64,000 nt of DNA from Phytophthora colocasiae (taxonomy: Eukaryota > Oomycota > Peronosporomycetes > Peronosporales > Peronosporaceae): assembly GCA_018806915.1 (NCBI GenBank), contig JAGKQI010000099.1, forward strand, positions 124,001-188,000, in the 5' to 3' direction. The translations under genes and the position numbers were made by a program. Every line of letters starts with the position of its first letter. Position 1 is the stretch's first letter. Positions 38,691 to 48,339 of the stretch are shown one piece after another. The notes beneath the pieces were generated by a model, which had not been told where the DNA came from, did no database searches, and saw nothing but the letters and a program-made list of their open reading frames with translations.

Positions 38691-39385
38691 AGCCTACTGT
38701 GTTGAGATTTCATTCCAGGGGCACGGTATATGATTTTCGTACTAAACCATCTCTTCTTTGTTCTCGGAAATTTTATTTCCGAGCTAAGGGGTAGATCCCA
38801 GTCGCCTGCTATTCCTCTATTTTCTTATCCCTGTGAAATTCGTTTTGGCTTTTTGGTCTGGTGGGCTGTCTGACATAACTGCTATACGTTATGTTTTATA
38901 TAATTTTATAAATTCGGATGGATGTTGCTCCTGTCGTCTACCAGCAACATCAAATGGTAATTTAAAAACAAAGTAGAAATTTATTCGACCAATCATAACA
39001 ATATAAAACGTGTTTTTGTTTGTGATGTTGCGCTAATGTAGCCGTTTAGGATGCAGTTCGCTCTGAAGAAGAACTGTGGATGTCGCCTGGAAGACTAAGG
39101 ACTTTACCGTCTTGAAGGTCACAATTGCTGGTGCCGCTGACTACACCAAGTCGCAAGTGGTTCACGCGTCGTCGTCCACGTACGGAACTTAAGGGCATCA
39201 CTGTGGCGGTGCTCAGCTACGTGCCTGTGATCGGCCCCAAGATCGTCGCGTAAGTGGGAGAACCGACTGCAGGTTCGCTTTTGAGAGTTGATTTGAGCTA
39301 TGAGCAGACAAGAGGATCGACGTGGTATTCGTGTGTACCAGTCGAGGAATCGTGGAAGTGCAGCAAATTGTTTTCCTTATTCATT
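38691..39385. other. no intact gene; possible coding remnant near 39080-39250
   Basis: 39080-39175 reads like protein in one frame ([20 protein letters not shown]) but is soon interrupted by a stop; I could not identify it. Confidence 0.3.
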
Positions 39386-39407
39386 TCTTTTCAAGTGGTA
39401 GTAGCTC

Positions 39408-41378
39408 TCTGGGTCAGCTACGTATCAATATTTCGATACGACACCACGCAAGTTCCTTGATATTGCGTGGTGTACGGTGTGGGTCGATCACTGGTTTTGA
39501 CGCACGGACAGCAGTACCGAAATCGTATCATCAATATGGCGTAGTGTCTGAACTACGTCTGTCCAGTGTTTATTGTGCCTCTTTACTATACGGGAGTCCC
39601 ATTCACGAATACTTCACGCAGTGAAACTCAGGAAGGAAAAACTGGAGAGAATTTTGTGCAGAAGCTGGTATGCATTCGGACCGTCGACTCGCGATGATGG
39701 CATCGGAGTTCCTATCCTGGCACTAAGCATCCGTGGACAACGATTTACGCAGGAAGCTGCTGGGACTGCGCATCGCTGGTTACTTGAACTACACGAATGA
39801 AGACGTCGAAGCATTTACCAAGGTACTGCACAACCCGGCGTAGGCTGGTTGATATTTACTGTGATGGTTCGGGTGCAATGCTCAATCCAGCCAAAAGCGT
39901 GATCATGAGCCTGAATAAGCACAAAACAGCTCCGGTCTTCGGTCGCCCAAGAAGGGGGAATCAGTCAAATACCTTGGTATTCCGTTTGGAAACTTGGACA
40001 TACCTACACAAAACTGGACGAAAAACTAATGACTCGGCTTCGCTTATGGAAAGGAAGAGCTCGGACGCTCATGGGACGGCGTCTCATTGTGCAGGCTGTG
40101 ATTATCCTTACTTTGGTATTTTACGACGACGGTGAATATTCCGATACGCTTTCTTAATCGGTGGCAGTGCAGTGACTTGGTACATCCTATACAACCGCGT
40201 GGGTTCAGGACCTGGTGGAATAATTATTGTCAAGAAAAGGCCTTGCCACTCAGCAGCAAGAAGACACTTCTCCAGCAGCTTATCCAAGTGCTAAGTAATC
40301 ACACAGATGAGTGTGAAGACGTATGGTACCGACCAATTGCTGCACTATTACAACGTCGTTGTGGAAGTTACTCGCGAAGATGGACTGGGGACTTTTTGCT
40401 TCAGAATCCGCCAAAACCATCAGGATGGAGACACAAGCGTTGCTACCGCTCTGGTGGCGGAAAGTTCTCCTGGACTGAAAACGAGTAAAATGGCCGGATC
40501 GCATCTCCCTACAGCTTACACGAGCAAACGTTATCCAACGAACTCTATATTCCCGAATATGGTGGAATACTTCAATTCATTTTCAGGTTTTACACACGCA
40601 AGGTCTACCGCCAACTCCATTGGGCGAAGGAAATATCAAGTTCAGACATCTATGCCGAGGGATCTCAGCTATGAAAAAGTTATGCCTGGCAGATTTCCTA
40701 AGTGACGGCTTCATGTGGCCGAGGGCTTTTGAATTCTTTTGTGAGATTCATGATGGTCTACAACCAACAATGCCTCAGGCGGACATATTCGCGCTGTATC
40801 GCCACATATCCCAGATATTTGATCGAGTGCTGCCTCACCCAACGGTTGGAGAGATACGAGCCTCTACTCGAGGAACTTTTACACCGGTTTTTGGCGTTGA
40901 GTCTGGCAAAGGAACGCGTTTCTTTCCTTACTTAAAGCGAGATGATTTGATCGATGTGCTCTGCCCGACTACGTCGGTGAACCCTCACCCGCTGAAAGAG
41001 CTTGGATGTCCTCAAGCCCTGATTCACAAGCATTATCAGAATATGTATCGCTGCGACGCTGTCTTCTCCCGGTTGTACATTATGTGATGCTTCGGAGGTT
41101 TTTGGAGATCTCATACTTAGCTCGAGGTTATATTTCTTGAAAACGATTAACCCTACTGTCCAGCAATGCCTTCGAGAGTCATGCACAGCAATTGAGACAG
41201 TTGAACACTGCTTTTTATCGTGTCCAGCGTTAGAAGAGATGTGGCGATCTCTTTGGGTTCCATGGAGTGAAATTTTTTCTGTGATAATGGTCATTTCCAG
41301 GTTTGATATCTTGAATCTTAGTTAGCAAAACGAGAAGTCCGATAACTGTTAATCAACTAATTTCTTCTTCTGCACATG
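39408..41378 (+). mobile_element. non-LTR retrotransposon (LINE) remnant with 22-bp target duplication
   Basis: An identical 22-bp sequence beginning TCTTTTCAAG and ending GTAGCTC stands at 39386-39407 and 41379-41400. Between them, scattered plus-strand frames show reverse-transcriptase C-terminal marks (NPAKSVIMSLNKHK, then YLGIPFGNLDIPT) and a zinc-knuckle-like end (ETVEHCFLSCPALEEMWRSL). Many stops and shifts: dead and 5'-truncated. No poly(A) tail remains before the right repeat. Confidence 0.65.
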
Positions 41379-41653
41379 TCTTTTCAAGTGGTAGTAGCTC
41401 GCAAATACAATTGGTTTTGTCTGCTGATTCATATGATCTCTAGTGTAATGTTATTGTGCGAAGAAACGCGTGAACAGATCCGTTGTTTCGCCACGTTGTT
41501 CGCTTGTCCGATGTCTTTGCAACTTGCGTGAATCAGCGTAGTAGCGACCGTATCAAAACAAGTCTGAATGTTGGTACCATCTCTTGGAGAAAAGTGAGAA
41601 GCTGCTATGGGTTTAGCAACTGCACGTCCTTCTTCTTCTCCAACTTGTCGAAC

Positions 41654-41989
41654 TTAGGACGAGGGAAAAGGTAGAAGCTTCAGTCGGTGAGATTGGAGTT
41701 GCAACACCCATTGTACATGTAGTACACCCATGAAGCTGATCCGGTCCGTGGCGTTGTAGACAACTAGTGTCGCATCAGCTTGCAGAAAAAGGAGCTCGGT
41801 AGCCGATCTGCCGAATTTCTCTTGACCTGCAGTATCCCACAACTGAACCTTCACCGGTGCTGCATGCATCCCCACGATCGCGATTCTGGATAAATAATCC
41901 TTGCGGGTACCGTTGGTTGGAGTGGTTGAGCTGGTCATTCGATGCAGTAAAGTTGTCTTGCCAACGCCGCTATACCCTAATACAATCAC
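41654..41989 (-). pseudogene. Rab-family GTPase fragment
   Basis: Has the P-loop GYSGVGKTTLLHR and the switch II motif WDTAGQEKFG plus VVYNATDRISF, then loses Rab similarity: the NKxD and SAK guanine-binding motifs are absent before the stop. The start is not an ATG; an upstream exon near 42150 (MRFNEIVELDEENR followed by a stop) might have belonged to it. Probably a decayed or truncated GTPase gene. Confidence 0.6.
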
Positions 41990-42248
41990 TACCGACTAAT
42001 ATGTTAAAAGAACGTGATGGAAACTAAACCTGTCTGGAATTACGTTTGTACAGCTTGTTTCCCACGGATGACCGGGCAGTGTTGTGCAGTTCCTTTGCTA
42101 GCTATCTGTTCTCTTCGTCTAATTCAACTATTTCGTTAAATCTCATTTGGAAATTTCCGAGCTTCTTCGTCCTCGGGACGACCTTGTAATAATCAAACCC
42201 AATGACACCTAGTTTCCAAGTTACATATACTAAAAAGGTTTATTCTAT

Positions 42249-42547
42249 CTAATTGGCTGTAGTTGAGTTCTCAAGAAGGTTGGCCTCGGTGCACACGCTC
42301 TCCGTATTCTTGATTTTCCACTCGTCCGCCACAAGAAAAGAGGAGATGGCATCGTTGATTCCGTCCAAGTGAAAGTTCCCGGAGAAGCATTTGCTGTCGT
42401 CACTCTGCGTCACAACTGGCCACACTTTAAACTTCGAGTTGCAATCTGAAACATAATGACATTCGATTTGCCCTTGGAGGCCACTCCCGTCTCGGGAAGG
42501 CCGCTCCACTTGGCCGACGAAACCACGTTGTTGACTGCCGAACAAGC
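42249..42547 (-). pseudogene. 3' half of a split beta-gamma-crystallin-like gene
   Basis: Starts at the hAT insertion site inside the first cysteine motif and runs to the natural stop (ending LLENSTTAN). Shows VVSSAKWSGLPETG in one frame and CFSGNFHLDGINDAISSF in another, so besides the insertion there is a frameshift near 42450. Its 5' half is at 44478-44641. Confidence 0.8.
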
Positions 42548-42841
42548 CAGGGGTCTGAATAAAAAATTTCAGTATCGATAAAATCAGTTTCTAAAAATAA
42601 AAAAACGGATTACTGGGATATTCACAAAAAATAAAATATGATATTTCTCGAAAATTGCAATACAATATAACATAAGTGCTTGCATAGCAATGGCAAGACA
42701 CAATTGAACTGATGGACGTCCTAACCCGAGAAGCCAGCTCTTTTGCGTTCATTATACTCCATACTGACCACCTAACTACCTTAAATCACTGGCCAACAGC
42801 GTACGAATCCTTTTGCATGGTGACCTTTTCATTCTCAAAAA

Positions 42842-43429
42842 CTCCCGCTCAGTCTAAACAATGACGAAGGAGCAGCACATCGCAAGCTCCTCGAGCTGCT
42901 GGAGCACATGAAGAAGTTCCAGAGCATCACTAAGAAGCTGCAGTGCGACGATATCGATTTGGCGGATGTCCGCCTGCTTTTTGACTCGGTTATTAGCGAG
43001 TACCCCACGATGCGTGCCCAGCTTAACGCGAACGCTAGTATAGTCCACTCTCCTATATTTGAAGCGGCAGCCGTCAAAGTGATCAACGGTGGCACGCTTT
43101 CAAAGGCTGAGGCAGATGCGGTGAAGGCATTCGAGGTGGCGAAGTGTGAAGACAAGCGCAAGAAACGCCAAGATGACTACGCGACGCGGATTCTTCTTGC
43201 TGGGCCAAACAAGCGTCCCAGTCGTGCCAACTACAGTCTGCTGTTGAAGGAACTGCCGCCGACTTCGAATGCATGTGAGCGTTTTTTTTCACAGTGCAAG
43301 CTTGTGCTCACCCCCCAACGCACTTGTATGCTCCCAGCGAATTTTGAACTCGTCATGTTTCTTCGTGCGAACAGGAATATGTGGGATGTAACGACATTGG
43401 CATCAGTTGGTAGCGAGCAGGAGCATTAA
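42842..43429 (+). pseudogene. hAT transposase C-terminal (dimerisation) fragment
   Basis: Ends with PPTSNACERFFSQCKLVL and ELVMFLRANRNMWD, the hAT dimerisation region (T-S-x-x-x-ERxFS). No ribonuclease-H catalytic half, zinc finger or start is present upstream, so it cannot encode a full transposase. Confidence 0.7.
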
Positions 43430-43505
43430 TTCATATTGCAGTTATTGCGGCCGCTTTTATTATTGCAGCGTGTTGTATTGAGATTATTACTACTGCAGCA
43501 ACTAC

Positions 43506-44432
43506 CAGAGGTCGCAAACAGTTACCCGAGACCGCTTTCTAACCGTGTACCCGCGACCGCGGGTATCCACGGATATCCGAACGGATGCTCGAAAATACTT
43601 TGGGCGGTTGCAGACATCCGAAATAAATCAACGGACAGTCACAGACATCCGAATACTTTGGGAGTTTTCTATTGGCATTCGAGAACCTCCCCCTGCCGTC
43701 TTTTACTCGTGGATTTCACTCCTTTCGCTGCTGCCGTGCCTCGCTGCTGTCGTACGGTCATGGACTCCTTCGTAATGCGTGGACATCATGTTCATCACGA
43801 ACTGATGACGGCACAAGCACTACAAATTCCAATCTGTCCGACGAGTCGTCGTTGGCTTATCAATCTCAGCAACTGCACTCCATTCGTGCTCTCATATCAT
43901 TGACCGCGATTAAAGAGGCGATCACACGTGAGTTGACGTCGCAAAATAAAAAGCCCGTGTTGTCGTTGCTGGCAGATTCCTCTAGCACTAGGCCTAAGTG
44001 TTGGGATTTCTTTTCCTATGTTGTGGAGAAGAATTCAGGGGCTCGGTTTGTGGCTATAGAGACGACTTTCGTTGCGTGTAGAGGATGCTATCGAGTGTTT
44101 GCTTTTCAGAGGTAAGAAGGGAACTTCAACTTTAAATAAACATGGAGAAACTTGCTCGAAGAATCATGCCAATGCAAGCACCGGAACGATGAAGACCTTT
44201 ATGGGTTTGACCAAGGCATCTACACCGGCACGTTCAAACAAGTGACAGACTAATAAAAATATAATGCTGAATGAGCTATACTGCGCGGTTTAAACTACAA
44301 TCATCCGTATTTTTTTTTCGGTCGGTTGCGGATATCCGAACGAGAATCTCGGGCAGTCATGGACGTCCGAAAGTCTGCTGAGAATTGTACAGACGGACAC
44401 GGACGTCCGAAATTTCCAGCTTGCGACCTCTG
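43506..44432. mobile_element. hAT-family element (inner), nested in the outer one
   Basis: 927 bp, flanked by the 8-bp repeat GCAACTAC (43498-43505 and 44433-44440) and bounded by inverted ends CAGAGGTCGCAA. Both ends hold subterminal repeats of the type GGATATCCGAACG and GGACGTCCGAAA. It encodes only an N-terminal BED-like zinc finger (about 43900-44200: CRGCYRVFAF, then TLNKHGETC), without a catalytic domain. Confidence 0.82.
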
Positions 44433-44477
44433 GCAACTACAGCCAATTCCGTGTAATACTGAATTGGACAAGGCCTG

Positions 44478-44641
44478 GAACAAGCTAAGTTGTAGCACGT
44501 GTCAGTCTGCACATTTCTAACTCTGGTGAGCTTGTGCTTGAAATCCGCGTCTTGAAAGAGATCAACGTGCCCAGCTTGAACGAGCGTAGCGAACTGCAAG
44601 CCGATGCTGAACAGCAAATTGGCAGCGGCGTATGAAATCAT
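44478..44641 (-). pseudogene. 5' half of the split beta-gamma-crystallin-like gene
   Basis: ATG 44641, signal peptide (NLLFSIGLQFATLVQA) and GHVDLFQDADFKHKL up to the first cysteine motif (CYNLAC), where the hAT target duplication begins. Reading on into the transposon gives unrelated residues and a stop. Partner half at 42249-42547. Confidence 0.82.
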
Positions 44642-45092
44642 GGTGTTTCAGGTGTGACGTAGAAGTGAAAGTGATGCCAATATAGGGCAAAGCCATTCGT
44701 TTCTATCGAATTTCTATCGAAATATTCTACTTTCGATCATGTTTACAGCAGTACTTCGATTCGAAGATGCCACGCTTCTTCGCCAACAACCACAATAACA
44801 CCATACTTCACCCACAAGATGGTAGGAGCAGAACTCGCTCCAAATGATGCGTATTTGTTTTGTGTTATGTACTGAAGACAGCAAACCAGCTCTCCACATC
44901 ACATTCACTGCACGCCGTTGTTCACAGCCAACGTTGTCTCAAACAGCATGAATAGCGTCAAGAAGATAGTAGCTGGAAATACTGCCTTAATTCGGAGTTG
45001 GTGACGACACTGGAGGAAATTGATGAGTCGTGCAACTGTCAAACTCTAGGTGATCACCACTGCAGCTTTCATACCCCCTAGTAGCTACAAAA
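44642..45092. other. intergenic, nothing recognised
   Basis: Includes a direct repeat of TTTCTATCGAA near 44700-44720; no coding or RNA signal seen. Confidence 0.4.
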
Positions 45093-46340
45093 TCACGCGT
45101 TCTTTATGAGAGACATCAGACCACGATGTTCATCAACATCGCCATGGGTTTCGTCCACCAAGGCACGAACAGCCTTTGCCACTTCCTCAGGTTTCTCATG
45201 ATGAATGCAGTGACCAGCGTCGTTAATGACCAGATGCACACTTTTCTTGCTAACAGTGTGAGCCAACTTAGTCTGTGCGTCCAACCACTTGCGCTCTAGA
45301 TCTGCCAGCATCTGGGGAGTTATGCCCGCCTGCACCTTCATGCTGTCAAACATACCAGTCTTGCCGTGTGAAAGCACAACGCACGGAAATTCAAACGGTG
45401 TAGCACTTGGCACAGCATCACGGAAACGCTGCTCAGTCTCTGGAATTGCCTGGTTCTCGCGCAGTGCCCCTTCACGGTGGGCTGGCGAAGGGGAATAGTA
45501 CTGCACGAAAGGCAGAGCCACAGGAGAATACTTGGCCGCCAACTTGGCGGATTGCACCACGTTAACGAGACGAATAAGTCCAATCCGCGAGAGTGTCAGC
45601 ACCATCTCCCCATTGTTATCCATCTCCGACAGCGACTTCTGCACGGCCTCTGAGACTCCCTCCAGTTCACCGCGTAGATTCTCCTGTAGAGCGTCGACGA
45701 GTACGAGACCTTCACATTTGGGTCCATGAACAGAATTCTTCAGTTCCTCCGCCAACTCTCTCATATTGTACCCACCAGCTCCATGAGCCACTAGCACCAC
45801 TTTTCCAGTCACGTTGACCTTCTCCAGAATCTGCTTGTACTCATTTACGACCTGCGTGGACGTTCTAGGCATAACTCCAGGCTTTGAGAAGCCCAGACCA
45901 GGACGATCAATACTGAGGACAGTAGCGAACTTGGCCACGTCGTCTGCTACTTTGTCCCAATCGAAGGACGTCTCCCCCACGCCGCCGTCGAACAGGACAG
46001 TCACGTCTCCACTGCCACGACGTTGGACATGAACATCGGTAGATCTCCCATCGGGTCCGGAGATCTGCACCATAAATCCTGGAGGGTCCATGGGGTTCAA
46101 CGTCTTGACAGTCTCAATTACGAAGCCTCCCGATGCGATGAGAGCTGTGGTCACTGCCAAACCGCCGAACATGAGCTTGGCCACCTCTTTCAGTTCCGTC
46201 ACTAGCAATTGCTTGGTGGGGCGCACGGTGGGGCGCGGTTCGGGTGCAGCTGGCTTTGCTGCCTTCTTGGAGAATCGGCGAGCATTGGCAGCGGGCCTGG
46301 AGACTGCAGCATGGAGAGATCGTCCTAGCCTCACGTACAT
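45093..46340 (-). CDS. alpha/beta-hydrolase-fold protein lacking the catalytic serine, mitochondrial-type
   Basis: 415 aa. N-terminal Arg/Ala-rich presequence (VRLGRSLHAAVSRPAANARR), one hydrophobic segment at about 57-76 (LMFGGLAVTTALIASGG), then the fold: VTVLFDGGVGETSFDW, SIDRPGLGFS, the nucleophile elbow VVLVAHGAGGYN, and the C-terminal His region INDAGHCIHHEKPEEV. The expected G-H-S-x-G reads A-H-G-A-G, so the nucleophile Ser is Gly (seen directly in the codons near 45785). It may be a non-catalytic member, or use another residue. Single exon. Confidence 0.7.
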   Translation of the reverse strand: MYVRLGRSLHAAVSRPAANARRFSKKAAKPAAPEPRPTVRPTKQLLVTELKEVAKLMFGGLAVTTALIASGGFVIETVKTLNPMDPPGFMVQISGPDGRSTDVHVQRRGSGDVTVLFDGGVGETSFDWDKVADDVAKFATVLSIDRPGLGFSKPGVMPRTSTQVVNEYKQILEKVNVTGKVVLVAHGAGGYNMRELAEELKNSVHGPKCEGLVLVDALQENLRGELEGVSEAVQKSLSEMDNNGEMVLTLSRIGLIRLVNVVQSAKLAAKYSPVALPFVQYYSPSPAHREGALRENQAIPETEQRFRDAVPSATPFEFPCVVLSHGKTGMFDSMKVQAGITPQMLADLERKWLDAQTKLAHTVSKKSVHLVINDAGHCIHHEKPEEVAKAVRALVDETHGDVDEHRGLMSLIKNA

Positions 46341-46534
46341 CTCGGATTGTCGAATGGCACGATTGTCGAATCAAAAGTCAAATTTTGGATACTATAGAAA
46401 AGGATACTATTATAATATGCTTTATGAAGGTTTTTCAGCAATAATACACAGCAGGCTTTAAAGAAATATTTATTCAGTAGTTTTCAGTAAGTTTAAGTTG
46501 TAAGGATTGACTTTAGTTCGCGTAATGCAAGTAG

Positions 46535-47818
46535 TTAGCCTAATAGGGCAGTATCGAGGACGAGTCCGACAGTAGAACCCAGGACAAGGCCAAGATTCAA
46601 GAAGAAGCTCGTAACGGGGCCGATAATGTGTTGCTCGTCAGGCTTTACGCTCTCACTCACGAAGATGATAGTCAAAGCGCCAAGATATCCGTTACCAAAT
46701 CCGAGCAAGAGCACACAGATCACGGAGAAAACGTCGCTCTGCAGCCACCACTCTTTGACGATGCCGATAATGAGCGGAACCAAAATGAATCGCGCGAAAA
46801 TAGGCATCCAGACATTGCTAGGTTTGAGACCGAAGCGGTGATTGACGACGAATCGCCCAACGCAGTCGAAAGTTGAGAAAATTGTGAGCAAAATCAAAGA
46901 CCACCAGCCATTCTCCTCAAGTGACGGAAAGTTGTACGTCTTGATTTCAGTGACGAGTGGTGGCCAAACTGAAAGGCTTGCGAGATAGACACACAGGATA
47001 AGGACCTCCAAATGCCAAACCTTCTTGAAAACAGACCATTTGCTGGAAATTCTTCCGGCACCATCGATCGATAGTCGTTTTTCCACCTCAGTGTCGCTGT
47101 CGTCTCCCGTAAGCAAGTACTTCTTCGTAATCTGCAGTTTCATGGCTTTGTAGTATGCTGCGATACAAACCGCGATCGTAAGCGCTCCCGTGTAAAAGTA
47201 GATAAGCGACGACGCCAGCAATTGATCCTCTGGGAAGACGAGTTTGGTAAAGTCGCGATAGATACTGCCAATGAGCGCGCTCAGGCCGATACCCAGTTGG
47301 AAACTCTCTTGGACTCGCTGAGGGTAATGTGACACGAGTGAAATGGCACAACTGTCGATGAAAGCAGTGGCAACTGCAGCTATAGCCGTAGCACCGAGCA
47401 CTGCGATGGTGTTGGCATTGTCCGATGACAGGAAGAAATAGGATGTCGGAACGAAGACTAGCACGACCAACTGACCGATGAAGCCGCCGACGATGCGACC
47501 GGAATACTGAGGCTTGACGAAACACACGACGAGGCCGCTCAGGAATACTAAGTTCGTGTACATGAAGACGCAAGTGATGGCGAATTCGATGTTGAAGTCA
47601 GGGAACAGCATATTCCAGTAGTCGACTGGCTGGGTAAGAGCAGAAAACGGAAAGAGGAAGCCAATGCCTACAAGCGCAAACAACCAGCAGGCCATTGTCT
47701 CCTCTCGTGCTTCACTTGCAGCGGTCTGCACATGCGTTTGGATTTCGAGCGGGGTATCGGCATGTTCGGAGAAGGACGTGAAGTGGACTTCCGGTGTCCG
47801 AGGGGGCGACGTCGTCAT
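46535..47818 (-). CDS. equilibrative nucleoside transporter (ENT/SLC29-like)
   Basis: 427 aa, about eleven hydrophobic segments. Family marks: first helix FALVGIGFLFPFSALTQPVDYW (ENT-type G-x-x-x-PFN/S-x-x-x-x-x-x-DYW), RIVGGFIGQLVVLVF, and the C-terminal LGFGNGYLGALTIIFVSE. Carries nucleosides across membranes. The loop after helix 6 has an acidic/Ser stretch (GDDSDTEVEKR). Its ATG (47818) lies only about 86 bp from the TTAA of a piggyBac insertion, so its promoter may be disturbed. Confidence 0.85.
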   Translation of the reverse strand: MTTSPPRTPEVHFTSFSEHADTPLEIQTHVQTAASEAREETMACWLFALVGIGFLFPFSALTQPVDYWNMLFPDFNIEFAITCVFMYTNLVFLSGLVVCFVKPQYSGRIVGGFIGQLVVLVFVPTSYFFLSSDNANTIAVLGATAIAAVATAFIDSCAISLVSHYPQRVQESFQLGIGLSALIGSIYRDFTKLVFPEDQLLASSLIYFYTGALTIAVCIAAYYKAMKLQITKKYLLTGDDSDTEVEKRLSIDGAGRISSKWSVFKKVWHLEVLILCVYLASLSVWPPLVTEIKTYNFPSLEENGWWSLILLTIFSTFDCVGRFVVNHRFGLKPSNVWMPIFARFILVPLIIGIVKEWWLQSDVFSVICVLLLGFGNGYLGALTIIFVSESVKPDEQHIIGPVTSFFLNLGLVLGSTVGLVLDTALLG

Positions 47819-47921
47819 GGCGGTGGTAATGCTGATTCTAGCGCAAAAGGCGAAGTGTCAAGCAAAGGAGCTGCGTGAATGGCTGGTGGTTGTGCTGGGT
47901 GGTTTAACACCTTCCTTCCGG

Positions 47922-47972
47922 ACGTCGTATAATACGACGTAACTATTTTCGTATGTCGTATAATACGACATA
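47922..47972. repeat. two terminal palindromes of the second piggyBac element
   Basis: First: arms ACGTCGTAT and ATACGACGT around a central A (47922-47940). Second: arms TATGTCGTAT and ATACGACATA around a central A (47952-47972), same 21-bp framework as the first element's palindrome. Confidence 0.85.
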
Positions 47973-48339
47973 TCTCGATTTATATTAGAAAATGGCTCAG
48001 AAACGAAATTCCAATACTTTAATCAAGTGTACTGCAACGCATAAGTTGCTAGAGGTCTCTGCGACAAGTTCACATAACCAGGTCAGATGATGGGTGGTGG
48101 ATACAGATTGTGGTCCAGACCACTCATTCCTGATTTTGCAGCCCAACGCACATGAGGTCCAGTCGCCGAGAGAAACCACCCACCCCCACCGCCCCCAGGC
48201 ACGACGTCGACTTCGGGCACCTATGGCGACAGCTCAGAGCTGCTGGGTGGACGTCGAAACGGCCGTCCGGGATCCAGACTGAGTGGACGTATACCTGTCC
48301 AAAGGATGGGAAATGTACTGGTTGGTGAGCATGTTGTAG

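Larger units (their letters stand above)
42548..44477. mobile_element. hAT-family element (outer), inserted in a secreted-protein gene
   Basis: Flanked by an exact 8-bp repeat GAACAAGC (42540-42547 and 44478-44485), the hAT-type TSD. Ends CAGGGGTCTG and, in complement, CAGGCCTTGT, each followed within about 20 bp by AATTCAGTAT-like sequence. Without the nested inner element it would be about 995 bp. Carries only the C-terminal part of a transposase. Confidence 0.8.
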
